Source: Verrucomicrobiales bacterium (GTDB taxonomy: Bacteria > Verrucomicrobiota > Verrucomicrobiia > Verrucomicrobiales > SLCJ01). Taken from it: DNA of 12,791 bases. The notes below the pieces were generated by a model that saw only the letters and a list, made by a program, of their open reading frames with translations, had not been told where the DNA came from and searched no databases. Within the stretch, counting starts at the first letter, position 1, and each line of letters starts with the position of its first letter. A program made the position numbers and the translations under genes. Location: the NCBI GenBank assembly GCA_007125835.1, contig SLCJ01000251.1, positions 1 through 12,791 on the forward strand. Reading direction: 5' to 3'. This document shows positions 1-6,866 of this stretch, in pieces.

Positions 1-108
1 GGAGAAATCCACGGCCGCGATCCCCAGCTCGATCCCGACACCTTCCTGCCTCAGAACCCAGACGCGCTGCGGCTGATCCGGCGAAGCTCCGGCAACGGTG
101 ATCTTTGA
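1..108 (+). CDS. C-terminal end of an unidentified protein (5' end outside the window)
   Basis: Frame 1 is open from the first base to a TGA at 106-108 and gives 35 residues ending in RRSSGNGDL. The peptide is polar and rich in Asp, Pro, Arg and Leu (for example QLDPDTFLPQNPDALRLI). It shows no membrane segment and no motif I recognise. Its base composition fits the coding regions nearby, and it stops cleanly before a stretch without coding character, so I read it as the tail of a real gene entering from the left. Too little is visible to assign a function. It could also be a chance open frame, because only about 100 bases are visible. Confidence 0.5.
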   Translation, partial: GEIHGRDPQLDPDTFLPQNPDALRLIRRSSGNGDL

Positions 109-208
109 ACCGCGTCTGACCATAATACGTGGTGATTGCGACTTGTCTTTTCAAAGCCGCCTCCGCCTAAAGGACGTGGGTGACAGGCTCATCCGCGGCG
201 ATGCATTT

Positions 209-254
209 GCGGGGTGTTGCTTTCGTAGCAGCCCCGCGCGGCGAGCAGAGCCGC
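209..254. repeat. Two adjacent GC-rich hairpins (REP-like candidate) beside a RAYT gene
   Basis: Bases 209-237 form a stem-loop: GCGGGG (209-214) pairs with CCCCGC (232-237), an internal bulge follows (TGT opposite G), then TGCT (218-221) pairs with AGCA (227-230) around a TTCGT loop. Immediately next to it GCGGC (238-242) pairs with GCCGC (250-254) around a 7-base loop. Neither has a T-run on either strand, so they do not look like intrinsic terminators. RAYT transposases act on imperfect palindromic REP sequences that often flank their own gene, which makes this a candidate REP/BIME unit. No second copy is visible in the window, so repetitiveness is unproven. Confidence 0.45.
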
Positions 255-300
255 AAGAGGGTCTTCATGGCCTTTGGCGACGGACTTCCCTCTACCCGCA

Positions 301-317
301 TTGATTCATTCAATCAA
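301..317. repeat. Perfect 6-bp inverted repeat spanning the transposase stop codon
   Basis: TTGATT (301-306) and AATCAA (312-317) are exact reverse complements separated by CATTC. The transposase TGA (316-314, - strand) lies inside the right arm. There is no adjacent T-run, so terminator activity is doubtful. It may be a boundary element of the transposase module or chance. Confidence 0.35.
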
Positions 318-1288
318 CCGCCACCGGAATCATGCCGAGCCCCGTAGGCACGAGGACTCCACCCCTCCATATCCCACCCCAATCCCTCAAGCATTTTTCC
401 CACCCTGGGCTTTCCTCCGGGGGTGTGCCCCCGCAGCTTTCGCACGTAGGCGGCGGATCCCAAAACATGGGCTCCGGAAAACACGCCCTGGCGCACCGCT
501 GCCGTTCCGCCTCGCCTCCCAGTGCGCGCGCAAACACCCTCCCACTCCGCCGCCAACAGACATTCGTGAATCTCTCGCGCACGTCGTGTGCACCAGCGCA
601 CCCCCCTGTTGTTCACTCCGTGAAGCAGCCGCTGGCCCGCCGCCGCCACCCGATCCCCGCAGCAGGCCGCTCCGTGGCCGCTCCACTCATAGGCATCCGC
701 CGCGCCAACCAATCCGGCCCGCAGGGGATTCAAATCAATGTAGGCAGCCACCACCTCAACCAGACGTCCCAAGCCTCCATCCTGCCCTTCCGGCGGGCGC
801 TCCTGGATCACCACACAATGGTAACGTTCCTCCCACAATGTGCCCGTGCGATTTGTGGTCAGATTATACCACCTCGAAAACCGCTGCTTTATCCCCTGCA
901 TCATCACCGAAAGCCTGCCCATGCGGCGGCGGTGGACATCCAGCAGAGCCTTGCGGTCCTCTGCCCTTGCGCAGGCATCGAGCACACGGCGGAAATCCTC
1001 CATCTCTGACTTGCGGTAGATTCTCGCCATCCGTGCAAGAACCTCCTCCTCCCCAAGAGCCATACACCTTTGGCCACTGCCGGGGGGAACCCTCACCAGC
1101 AGGTGAAAATGATTGCCCATAACACACCACGTCACAAGCTCCAGCCCGCCAAATGCCGCATACGCCTTTGCCAGCCAAAGAAACCGCCGCTTCTCCTCCT
1201 CCTCAAAAATCATCCGCCGATCCACCACCCGCGAGGTCACATGAAACACCCCGCCCTCGTCCGCACTCGGTATCTGACGCTTCGGCAT
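314..1288 (-). CDS. REP-associated tyrosine transposase (RAYT, IS200-like Y1 family)
   Basis: The 324-residue protein has the core of Y1 (IS200/IS605-like) transposases of the RAYT type: a conserved start region (GGVFHVTSRVVDRRMIF, about 12-28), the metal-binding HUH-type motif GNHFHLLV (His60 and His62), the block RWYNLTTNRTGTLWEERY (about 139-156, containing the likely catalytic Tyr near 141) and YIDLNPLRAGLV (about 183-194). RAYTs are domesticated single-strand DNA transposases that cut and join at REP hairpins. The segment between the HUH and Tyr motifs is long, as in the larger RAYT subgroup. All motifs are intact with no frameshift. I chose the ATG at 1288 (MPKRQ...) because RAYTs usually begin like this and an AGGTG precedes it closely; another ATG lies upstream at 1309. 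The gene is single, without a tnpB partner. It follows the response regulator gene on the same strand, but an A-rich 60-90 bp gap suggests it is not part of that operon. Confidence 0.9.
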   Translation of the reverse strand: MPKRQIPSADEGGVFHVTSRVVDRRMIFEEEEKRRFLWLAKAYAAFGGLELVTWCVMGNHFHLLVRVPPGSGQRCMALGEEEVLARMARIYRKSEMEDFRRVLDACARAEDRKALLDVHRRRMGRLSVMMQGIKQRFSRWYNLTTNRTGTLWEERYHCVVIQERPPEGQDGGLGRLVEVVAAYIDLNPLRAGLVGAADAYEWSGHGAACCGDRVAAAGQRLLHGVNNRGVRWCTRRAREIHECLLAAEWEGVCARTGRRGGTAAVRQGVFSGAHVLGSAAYVRKLRGHTPGGKPRVGKMLEGLGWDMEGWSPRAYGARHDSGGG

Positions 1289-1335
1289 ACACCTACTATC
1301 CACCCACATCAAAGATCTGCAAGAAAATAAATCCT

Positions 1336-1359
1336 GGTTTTATTTTTGGTTTTATTTTT
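1336..1359. repeat. Perfect tandem duplication of a 12-bp AT-rich unit
   Basis: GGTTTTATTTTT occurs at 1336-1347 and is repeated exactly at 1348-1359, with part of a third unit (GTTTG) following. This AT-rich patch stands out in GC-rich DNA. It lies between the response regulator stop codon and the transposase start. On the - strand it reads as two A-rich units (AAAAATAAAACC), which could act as an UP-like promoter element for the transposase or as an unstructured transcript end for the upstream operon. Confidence 0.7.
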
Positions 1360-1373
1360 GTTTGCGCGGTTCC

Positions 1374-2051
1374 TCAGATTTCCAGCCGGTAGCCGGTGCC
1401 GCGGATGGTGAGGAGGTGGCGTGGGTTGGCGGGTTCGGGTTCGAGTTTGGCGCGGAGGGCGGCGATGAAGTTGTCCACAGTGCGGGTGCTGGGGTAGGCG
1501 TGGTAGCCCCAGATCACGTCGAGGAAGGTTTCGCGGGGCACGGGCGCGCCACGGGCGGCGGCGAGCAGGCGCAGCATGCCGGTTTCCTTTTCCGAGAGCG
1601 CATGGGTGGTGCCGTCGCGCGTGAGCTGGCGGCGGGCGAAGTCCACGGTGGCCGCGCCGATGGCGAGGGTGTCGGGCACGGCGGCGTAGCGTTCGCGGCG
1701 GCGCAGCAGCGAACGGACGCGGGCGAGCAGTTCGCGCAGGCTGAAGGGCTTGGCGAGGTAGTCGTCGGCCCCGCTGTCGAGGCCGGTCACGCGGTCGTCC
1801 ACGCCTCCTTTGGCGGTGAGCATGAGGACGGGCATGTCGCGGCCGCGTTTGCGCAGTTCGCGGCAGACGGCGAAACCATCGAGTTTTGGCATCATGACAT
1901 CCAGCAGCACGAGGTCGAAAGGTTCGGTGCAGGCGAGTTCGAGGCCGCTTTCGCCGTCGTGGGCAGCGACGACGCGGTATCCTTCGGTTTTGAGTGTCTC
2001 GACCAGCGCGGTGCGCATGGGCAGTTCGTCTTCGACGATGAGGATTCTCAT
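1374..2051 (-). CDS. OmpR/PhoB-family response regulator (REC plus winged helix)
   Basis: This is a 225-residue DNA-binding response regulator of usual family length. The receiver domain (1-118) has acidic pocket residues Glu7 and Asp8, the phospho-acceptor Asp51 in VLLDVMMPKLDG, the switch Thr79 (LMLTAKG) and Lys101 (YLAKPFSLREL). The C-terminal winged helix (about 126-225) has typical OmpR features: LSEKETGMLRLLAA, the VIWGYHAYPSTRTVDNFIAALRAKLE region and the ending IRGTGYRLEI. It should be phosphorylated by the kinase encoded just upstream: its ATG (2051-2049) overlaps the kinase TGA (2050-2048) as ATGA. No Shine-Dalgarno sequence precedes it, so translational coupling is likely. As an OmpR-type regulator it is expected to bind direct repeats of about 11-bp period; two such sites lie at 6799-6816 and 7413-7430. 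It resembles PhoB in class, but no pst/phoU genes are present, so I do not call it phoB. Confidence 0.95.
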   Translation of the reverse strand: MRILIVEDELPMRTALVETLKTEGYRVVAAHDGESGLELACTEPFDLVLLDVMMPKLDGFAVCRELRKRGRDMPVLMLTAKGGVDDRVTGLDSGADDYLAKPFSLRELLARVRSLLRRRERYAAVPDTLAIGAATVDFARRQLTRDGTTHALSEKETGMLRLLAAARGAPVPRETFLDVIWGYHAYPSTRTVDNFIAALRAKLEPEPANPRHLLTIRGTGYRLEI

Positions 2052-3634
2052 GGGAGGTGGATTTCGAGAGTGGCTCCGGGGGGCGTGGTGTCGGCTACGG
2101 CAACGCTGCCGCCGTGGGCCTCGACAATCGATTTGACGATGCCGAGGCCGATGCCGCAGCCCTGGGTTTCGCGCTGCAGTTCGTTGCCGAGGCGGTGGAA
2201 GCGCTCGAATACGCGGCGGTGTTCGGCGGGCGGGATGCCCGGGCCTTGGTCGGAAACGCGCAGAAGCCAGCCGCCGTCGGGTGCGGCATCCAGCGTGAGG
2301 ATGATGGTCCCGCCGTGGGGCGAAAATTTCACTGCGTTTTCGAGCAAGTTGAGCAGGGCCTGCCGGATGGCGGCGGCATCGATGTGGGCGGTGGCTTCGG
2401 CGAGGCGAGTTTCGATACGCAATTCCCGGCCCTCGGCGTGGGGCGTGATGAGACGGGTGGCATCCGCAGCCACAGCGCGCAGGTCGCTTTCCTCGGGCTG
2501 ATAGCGTTTGCGGCCTTCGTCGATGCGGGTGAGGTCGAGCACGTTCTCAATCATGTGGCCAAGTCGCGCGCCTTCGCTGGCGATAAGGCGGAGGAACTCG
2601 CGGGCCGCACCGCCTTTGATCCTGCCTTCGTGGAGCCCTTCGGCCATCAGTCGGATCGAACCGACGGGGGCACGCAATTCGTGGGACACGCTGGAAACGA
2701 ACTGCGCCTTCAACTCGGCGAGATTGTGTTCGCGCACCATGGTCCGGCGCATTTGGACGAGCGCCGCGCAGGCAAGCATGCCCACTGCGAGCAGCACCAG
2801 CCAATTCCAGCGTTCGGCGCGTTTCGCGGCATCGAGGATGGAGCCGGGGTCCCTCTCGGTAATTTCCAAGAGCGGTGCTCCGGCGGCAGCGATTTCGCGG
2901 CGAGCGAGCACTTCGTCGCCGCTGGTGGGTAGTCCATTCCAGGCGACGTGCCAGTCGGCCCATGCGGGCAGTTCGGGCGTGGCGGTGAGGTTCGGCGCTT
3001 CGACGAAGTGCAATCTGTTCGCCTCGCGGGCCACCCATAACCAGCCATCGTTTGTCGCAATCCACTGGCCTTGCGGGTCGAGACCCGGATGCTGGCGCAA
3101 AGCGGCGCGGGCCCGTTCGCCGCGCCACCATTCCTCGGCCCGGGCTGTGTCGCCCAGTTTGGCAAAGATCGCGGGGCTGAGGATGGAAGGGGTCTCGTCA
3201 CCGGCGAGCGCAGCGAGCGCTTCGGCGTCGCGCGGGTCGCGATGGTTTTCCCAAACCCGCAGGCCCGCGAGCACGCGCATCGGCAGACCGGCAGGAGAAA
3301 ACCCAGCGTGCGCATCGTCGCGGAGCGCGCGGAGTGCGGCGGCGTTGTTTCCTGCGTGGTCGAGCGGCTCCATGCTCGCCTCGGGGCGCGGTGCCGGTGG
3401 ATCGTCGATGAGCGGGGCAATGGCGATGGTGGCTTCAAGTGTGGCAGCAAGGCGGTCGGCTAACAACACGGCGCCAGCGGCAGCCTCGCGCTGCGCTGCC
3501 TGGACCGCCGCGTCACGCCGCGCGTGGTTGCCAATGCTGGCGAGAATCACCAGCGCGGCCAGCGGCAGCAAAGCCATGACGAAGACCAGAAGAAAGCGTC
3601 TCGATGACCGCTGTGTGTGAATCGAGGCGTTCAT
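2048..3634 (-). CDS. Membrane sensor histidine kinase with a large extracytoplasmic domain
   Basis: This 528-residue kinase has two membrane segments (about 14-34 and 275-295) that enclose a sensor region of about 240 residues, presumably periplasmic. I recognise no Cache, PAS or CHASE signature there; a helical, TPR-like stretch (about 135-185) is followed by a more beta-rich part. The cytoplasmic half has the H-box FVSSVSHELRAPVGSIRLMAE with phospho-acceptor His318, the N-box LLENAVKFS (Asn433), the G1 box SDQGPGIP (about 461-468), the F-box VFERFHRL and the G2 box GCGIGLGIVKSIVEAHGG (about 492-509). All are intact. There is no clear HAMP domain; about 20 residues connect the second membrane segment to the H-box region. 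I chose the start at 3634 because it overlaps the upstream stop as ATGA and places the membrane segment at the N-terminus; the longer open frame up to 3742 only shadows the upstream gene. The nearest functional partners are the regulator downstream and the exported ankyrin/SLBB-like protein upstream. Confidence 0.95.
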   Translation of the reverse strand: MNASIHTQRSSRRFLLVFVMALLPLAALVILASIGNHARRDAAVQAAQREAAAGAVLLADRLAATLEATIAIAPLIDDPPAPRPEASMEPLDHAGNNAAALRALRDDAHAGFSPAGLPMRVLAGLRVWENHRDPRDAEALAALAGDETPSILSPAIFAKLGDTARAEEWWRGERARAALRQHPGLDPQGQWIATNDGWLWVAREANRLHFVEAPNLTATPELPAWADWHVAWNGLPTSGDEVLARREIAAAGAPLLEITERDPGSILDAAKRAERWNWLVLLAVGMLACAALVQMRRTMVREHNLAELKAQFVSSVSHELRAPVGSIRLMAEGLHEGRIKGGAAREFLRLIASEGARLGHMIENVLDLTRIDEGRKRYQPEESDLRAVAADATRLITPHAEGRELRIETRLAEATAHIDAAAIRQALLNLLENAVKFSPHGGTIILTLDAAPDGGWLLRVSDQGPGIPPAEHRRVFERFHRLGNELQRETQGCGIGLGIVKSIVEAHGGSVAVADTTPPGATLEIHLP

Positions 3635-6600
3635 CGTTGTGGCATGGGCGTGGGAGGTTGAGGCTCCTGGCCTGGTGGGGGTTGCGGGACACGCCGACGG
3701 GCCAAACTTAAGCTCACCTGATCGCCCTCCCGTACGAACCATCCGGCAGTATCGGCCAGCGGCAGGGCCTGACCGCCTCGCAGCGCTTCCACCACTACTT
3801 GAACCGAGCCATTCCCCATGGCCGTAAAGCGGGCGGTCGGGCAGCCCGTGGCCGGTGGCAGGGCGATCAGTCCGTGCGGTCCGTCGATCCAGCTTGGCGG
3901 CTGATAGTCGAATTCACGTTGTTCCACGCCTCTGTTAGATATAATCACCACAAAGCGAGCGGACAGGGCCTTGTCGAAAAACCGCAGGGTTTCCGGTGCG
4001 AAACCCTGCCAATCGACACCCGTCTGAGCATCGCGCAGCGGGATTTCCACGATGTCGCCGGGTTGCAATTCCACGTCCGCCAGGCGTGCCTCAGTCGGCG
4101 ATGTCTCCTCGGAGGAGGCAAGGATGGCATTTTCGAGATCGACCGAGAGCACAGTTTCTGAGCCATCCTCGGCGAGGCGGCGGATGCGGATACGGGAAAA
4201 ATCCGGATCGCGCGGCACCACACTTGCCCACTCCTCGCCGTTCTCGTTTTCCATCCCCAAGGCGCGCAAAGCGAAGGCCTCGTGACTCTGTTCCCGCCGG
4301 AGATCGCCGAGTCGGAAATCCTGCCACGGGCTCCACGCATCGGCGATGGCTTGCACCAGTGTTGGCGGCGTGCTGCCTTCGAACTGGCGCAGAAAGGGGA
4401 CCCCGGGAACGGTCAGCGCAACCGCACCCCGTCTCCCGGGACGTCTCCCAAGATCGCGATCGCGGACGAGGGTAAGATGATCCCCGGCTTTCAAGGGCAC
4501 GAGAGTTGAGGTGGATGCCGAGAGGCTCAGGTCCGGCCATCCCGCGCGGCGCAGCGTGGAGGTGCCCGAATCGAAGGGATCGACGATGCCTTCCGGACTC
4601 AGCCCCTGGCCGAGCAGGCGAGCCAGCGCGGCGGCGTGCAGCATTGGCACTTCGCTCGAGGCCGGGTCGAAGGCGAGCAGATCCGGGCGGACGGTGATCT
4701 CGCGTTCGGTGCCGTCCAGAGCGACGGTGATTTGAAACGCCGGCCGCCGCCGCTGGAGCGCCCAGCGCAGCAGTCCCTCGGCAAGTTCTTCTGAAGTCGG
4801 CTCCATTTCCACGATGTCGCCGGCTTTCAGTTCCGGCAACGGACCGTCGCCCTGCCAGTCGATCGGTTGGCGCAGCCATGTGCCGTCAGGGTTGCGGCGC
4901 ACGAGGATGAGCTGATGGTAGGTCAGCTTTTCGAGGTTTTGATGGAGAAGCGTGGCGGTGTCGGGAACCGGCTGGCCGGCTTCCACAAGGGTCTGGATGT
5001 CGCCAGCGTTCACAAAATGGCATAGCGACACGCCACCGCCCTGTTCGTGAAGATGGGGAAAAACCACTTCGTCGAGAAACAAGCGCCTTACGCCCGGCTC
5101 CCAGCCACTCACCGATTTCAGGTTCTCAAAATGAATCTTCTCCGGGCGGTGCTTCAGCAGCGCTTTCGCGATCTCCTGAAGATCCACATCAACACCCGCC
5201 AGGGAGGTGACTGCGGCGCGTCGCTCACTGGATCCGCCTGTGGCGACGAAGATGAAAATTTCCGGAAACTCCTCTCCCGGCACGGCTCCGGCATCCAGCA
5301 GGATTTTCACCAATTCCAGATTCAGGATGGCATGGTCATGATACAGCCGGATCACCTCATGGAACCATCCTGAGGCGATGTTTTCCGGTTCCCTCGGGTT
5401 TTCCACAAAGAGGCTGCGCCCGTAGTCCGTTTGGCCGAGAATGGGCCTCCGATTGGGCTCGGGAAGCGGCCGGCGGGAGAAACGGGAAGGCCTGGCATTC
5501 GGGTCCGCGCCGTGTTCCAGCAGCAGGCGGATCAGCGCCACCTGATGGCGATGCCGCCGGCCTCGCTCGTTTGATGTGACTTCGGCCGGGATGTTTTGAA
5601 ACGCGAGCAGCAAGGGTGGAGCGGCAAGCGGCAGATTGGGATCGGCGCCGTGCTCCAATAGCAACTCAACCACCTCCGGGTTTCCACCCCGAATGGCGTT
5701 CTCAAGAACAGAGGTTCCGGGCCTCGGCAGCTCCTGCGATGGGGCTTCATCATCGCCTTCCTGAAGCGGTGTGGTTTCGACTTCCACGCCAAGCTCCAGC
5801 AAGAAACTTACCCCGGCGGCATTGCCGTGAGAGGCGGCAAAATGGAGCGGCGTCTCTCCTGTGTTCCTGCATCGAATATTGATGTCGGCACCGGCTTCGA
5901 CCAGCGTTTGTGTGATTGCAATATCGGAGTGAAGCAAACCGAAAAATAGCAACGGAATATTGTAATCTGGTGGGTTGTGCGGCTCAGCCGCCCCATCGCT
6001 CATGTCTGGATGAAAATTCACATCCGGCATCCTGGCTAGCAGCACATCCAAGATCTCGGGATGTTCAAAGTCGAACTTAGCAAGGAGCCGAATCGCACGA
6101 TAAATCGTCTCCACATCAGATTCGGCGACGCGTTCGAGAATGACTTCAAGCATGTCCAGACTGCCATAATCGATTGCGTCTTCCATCGCCCGATCGATGT
6201 CCATGCCTTCATCGAGCAGGAAGCTCAGCACCCGGTCCCACCCGTTTTTGATCGCCACATCCACTTCAGCGTGTGATTCCCGAAACACATCCGGGCGCTC
6301 GCGGCTCAGGCGGGCGAGGCGCTCGATTGCCAAATCCTGCGGATCGGCATCGGCGTCATAGAGCGGTGCAGCGGGTGCGATGTCCCAGGCGGCGAGCTGC
6401 TGACGGGCGAGGTCGGCCTCGCGTCCGGCTTCGGGAAACTCGCGCAGCAGGCGCTGGTAAGCGGCGACGGCCTCGTCCTTGCGCTCCGCTTTGCGGTGGA
6501 TCTCCGCGAGGCGGAAACGCGCGCTCGCGGCGACGGCGCGCTGGTCGGCAAAGGCGGCGAGCACTGCCTCGTATTCACGGGCCGCGGCGGCCGGATCGCG

Positions 6601-6768
6601 GTCCACCTCCTCGGCCAGCAGGCCTCGGGTGAGTGCCTCGCGCAGAGGGTCAACCCCGGGATCAGCCGCAGCAGCAGACTCAGGGCCGAACCCGGCGGAG
6701 ACGCCCGCCATCGCAAGGGGAAGGACGGCGGATAGCGAAAGGATCAATCGGGTCAACGTGTTCATCAT
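3631..6768 (-). CDS. Exported TPR / ankyrin-repeat / SLBB-like repeat protein, first gene of a two-component operon
   Basis: The 1045-residue protein begins with a signal peptide (TRLILSLSAVLPLAMAGVSA, cleavage near 25). A TPR-like, BamD/YbgF-style helical region follows (about 58-128; AREYEAVLAAF, EAVAAYQRLLREFPEA). Ankyrin repeats then span about 165-495, the clearest being TGETPLHFAASHGNAAGVSF, NPEVVELLLEHGADPNLP, ALIRLLLEHGADPNARP and LELVKILLDAG. The C-terminal half (about 600-1025) has four beta-rich units that each end in a GD-x-hydrophobic turn: LKAGDIVEMEP (648), LKAGDHLTLV (759), LQPGDIVEIPL (901) and VREGDQVSLSL (1012). Unit three also shows the RIRIRRLAEDGSETVLSVDL pattern typical of SLBB domains. 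SLBB domains are known from polysaccharide export proteins, where they bind ligands or oligomerise. The C-terminus is a Pro/Gln-rich tail. The gene overlaps the kinase gene by ATGA, so the protein is probably made together with the kinase and may be its periplasmic accessory sensor (inference). Translation starts at ATG 6768 or the adjacent ATG 6765; no Shine-Dalgarno is seen, which fits a leaderless mRNA. Confidence 0.85.
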   Translation of the reverse strand: MMNTLTRLILSLSAVLPLAMAGVSAGFGPESAAAADPGVDPLREALTRGLLAEEVDRDPAAAAREYEAVLAAFADQRAVAASARFRLAEIHRKAERKDEAVAAYQRLLREFPEAGREADLARQQLAAWDIAPAAPLYDADADPQDLAIERLARLSRERPDVFRESHAEVDVAIKNGWDRVLSFLLDEGMDIDRAMEDAIDYGSLDMLEVILERVAESDVETIYRAIRLLAKFDFEHPEILDVLLARMPDVNFHPDMSDGAAEPHNPPDYNIPLLFFGLLHSDIAITQTLVEAGADINIRCRNTGETPLHFAASHGNAAGVSFLLELGVEVETTPLQEGDDEAPSQELPRPGTSVLENAIRGGNPEVVELLLEHGADPNLPLAAPPLLLAFQNIPAEVTSNERGRRHRHQVALIRLLLEHGADPNARPSRFSRRPLPEPNRRPILGQTDYGRSLFVENPREPENIASGWFHEVIRLYHDHAILNLELVKILLDAGAVPGEEFPEIFIFVATGGSSERRAAVTSLAGVDVDLQEIAKALLKHRPEKIHFENLKSVSGWEPGVRRLFLDEVVFPHLHEQGGGVSLCHFVNAGDIQTLVEAGQPVPDTATLLHQNLEKLTYHQLILVRRNPDGTWLRQPIDWQGDGPLPELKAGDIVEMEPTSEELAEGLLRWALQRRRPAFQITVALDGTEREITVRPDLLAFDPASSEVPMLHAAALARLLGQGLSPEGIVDPFDSGTSTLRRAGWPDLSLSASTSTLVPLKAGDHLTLVRDRDLGRRPGRRGAVALTVPGVPFLRQFEGSTPPTLVQAIADAWSPWQDFRLGDLRREQSHEAFALRALGMENENGEEWASVVPRDPDFSRIRIRRLAEDGSETVLSVDLENAILASSEETSPTEARLADVELQPGDIVEIPLRDAQTGVDWQGFAPETLRFFDKALSARFVVIISNRGVEQREFDYQPPSWIDGPHGLIALPPATGCPTARFTAMGNGSVQVVVEALRGGQALPLADTAGWFVREGDQVSLSLARRRVPQPPPGQEPQPPTPMPQR

Positions 6769-6773
6769 GCCGC

Positions 6774-6805
6774 AGTATAGTAGAACCGACGGCCCGAATT
6801 GTCAC
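6774..6805 (-). promoter_or_regulatory. Predicted sigma-70-type promoter of the ankyrin/kinase/regulator operon (near-leaderless)
   Basis: On the - strand, GTGACA (6805-6800; 5 of 6 bases of TTGACA) is followed after exactly 17 bp by TACTAT (6782-6777; 4 of 6). Overlapping it is TATACT (6779-6774; 5 of 6 of TATAAT) at 20-bp spacing. From either hexamer the expected start of transcription falls within a base or two of the ATG at 6768, so the mRNA would have little or no 5' leader, which agrees with the absence of a Shine-Dalgarno sequence. The -35 hexamer lies inside the direct repeat described separately. Confidence 0.55.
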
Positions 6806-6816
6806 CGTTCTGTCAT
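6799..6816 (+). promoter_or_regulatory. Pho-box-like direct repeat (operator site 1)
   Basis: TTGTCAC (6799-6805), four spacer bases CGTT, then CTGTCAT (6810-6816). This matches the known architecture of the PhoB-binding pho box: two 7-bp CTGTCA(T/C) half-sites with a 4-bp spacer and an 11-bp period. It overlaps the predicted -35 of the operon that encodes the OmpR/PhoB-type regulator. Relative to that promoter it runs in the opposite orientation to the classical activating pho box, so autorepression is as plausible as activation. A second copy is at 7413-7430. Confidence 0.6.
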
Positions 6817-6842
6817 GAGTACGGGGAAAAGGGGCAAAGCAA

Positions 6843-6866
6843 GAGCGAATGGCTCAACTTTCGCTC
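6843..6866 (-). terminator. Stem-loop at the end of the small membrane ORF (weak terminator candidate)
   Basis: GAGCGAA (6843-6849) and TTCGCTC (6860-6866) form a perfect 7-bp stem with a 10-base loop that contains the stop codon of the candidate small ORF (6856-6854). On the - strand the stem is followed by TTGCTTTGCCCC, which is only moderately T-rich. It may end or attenuate leftward transcription before the operon promoter. Confidence 0.35.

Noticed and set aside
98..304. 68-codon + strand frame after the partial first gene
   Set aside because: It overlaps the end of the partial gene and runs through the REP-like hairpins. The Arg/Cys-rich peptide looks like translated non-coding DNA.
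274..1122. 282-codon + strand open frame opposite the transposase
   Set aside because: The peptide is extremely rich in Pro, Arg and His, while the - strand encodes all RAYT motifs.
1362..2501. 379-codon + strand open frame opposite the response regulator and kinase genes
   Set aside because: It lies antisense to two unmistakable genes. Its peptide is mostly Gly, Ala, Glu and Arg with no domain, as expected from the complement of GC-rich coding DNA.
1374..3634. Calling the two-component pair phoB/phoR
   Set aside because: The domain class and the pho-box-like sites suggest it, but there are no phosphate genes nearby and the kinase outer domain is much larger than that of PhoR, so the signal is unknown.
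3635..3742. N-terminal extension of the histidine kinase to 3742
   Set aside because: These codons duplicate the end of the ankyrin protein gene in another frame and would bury the signal-anchor segment. The ATGA overlap at 3634 is the better start.
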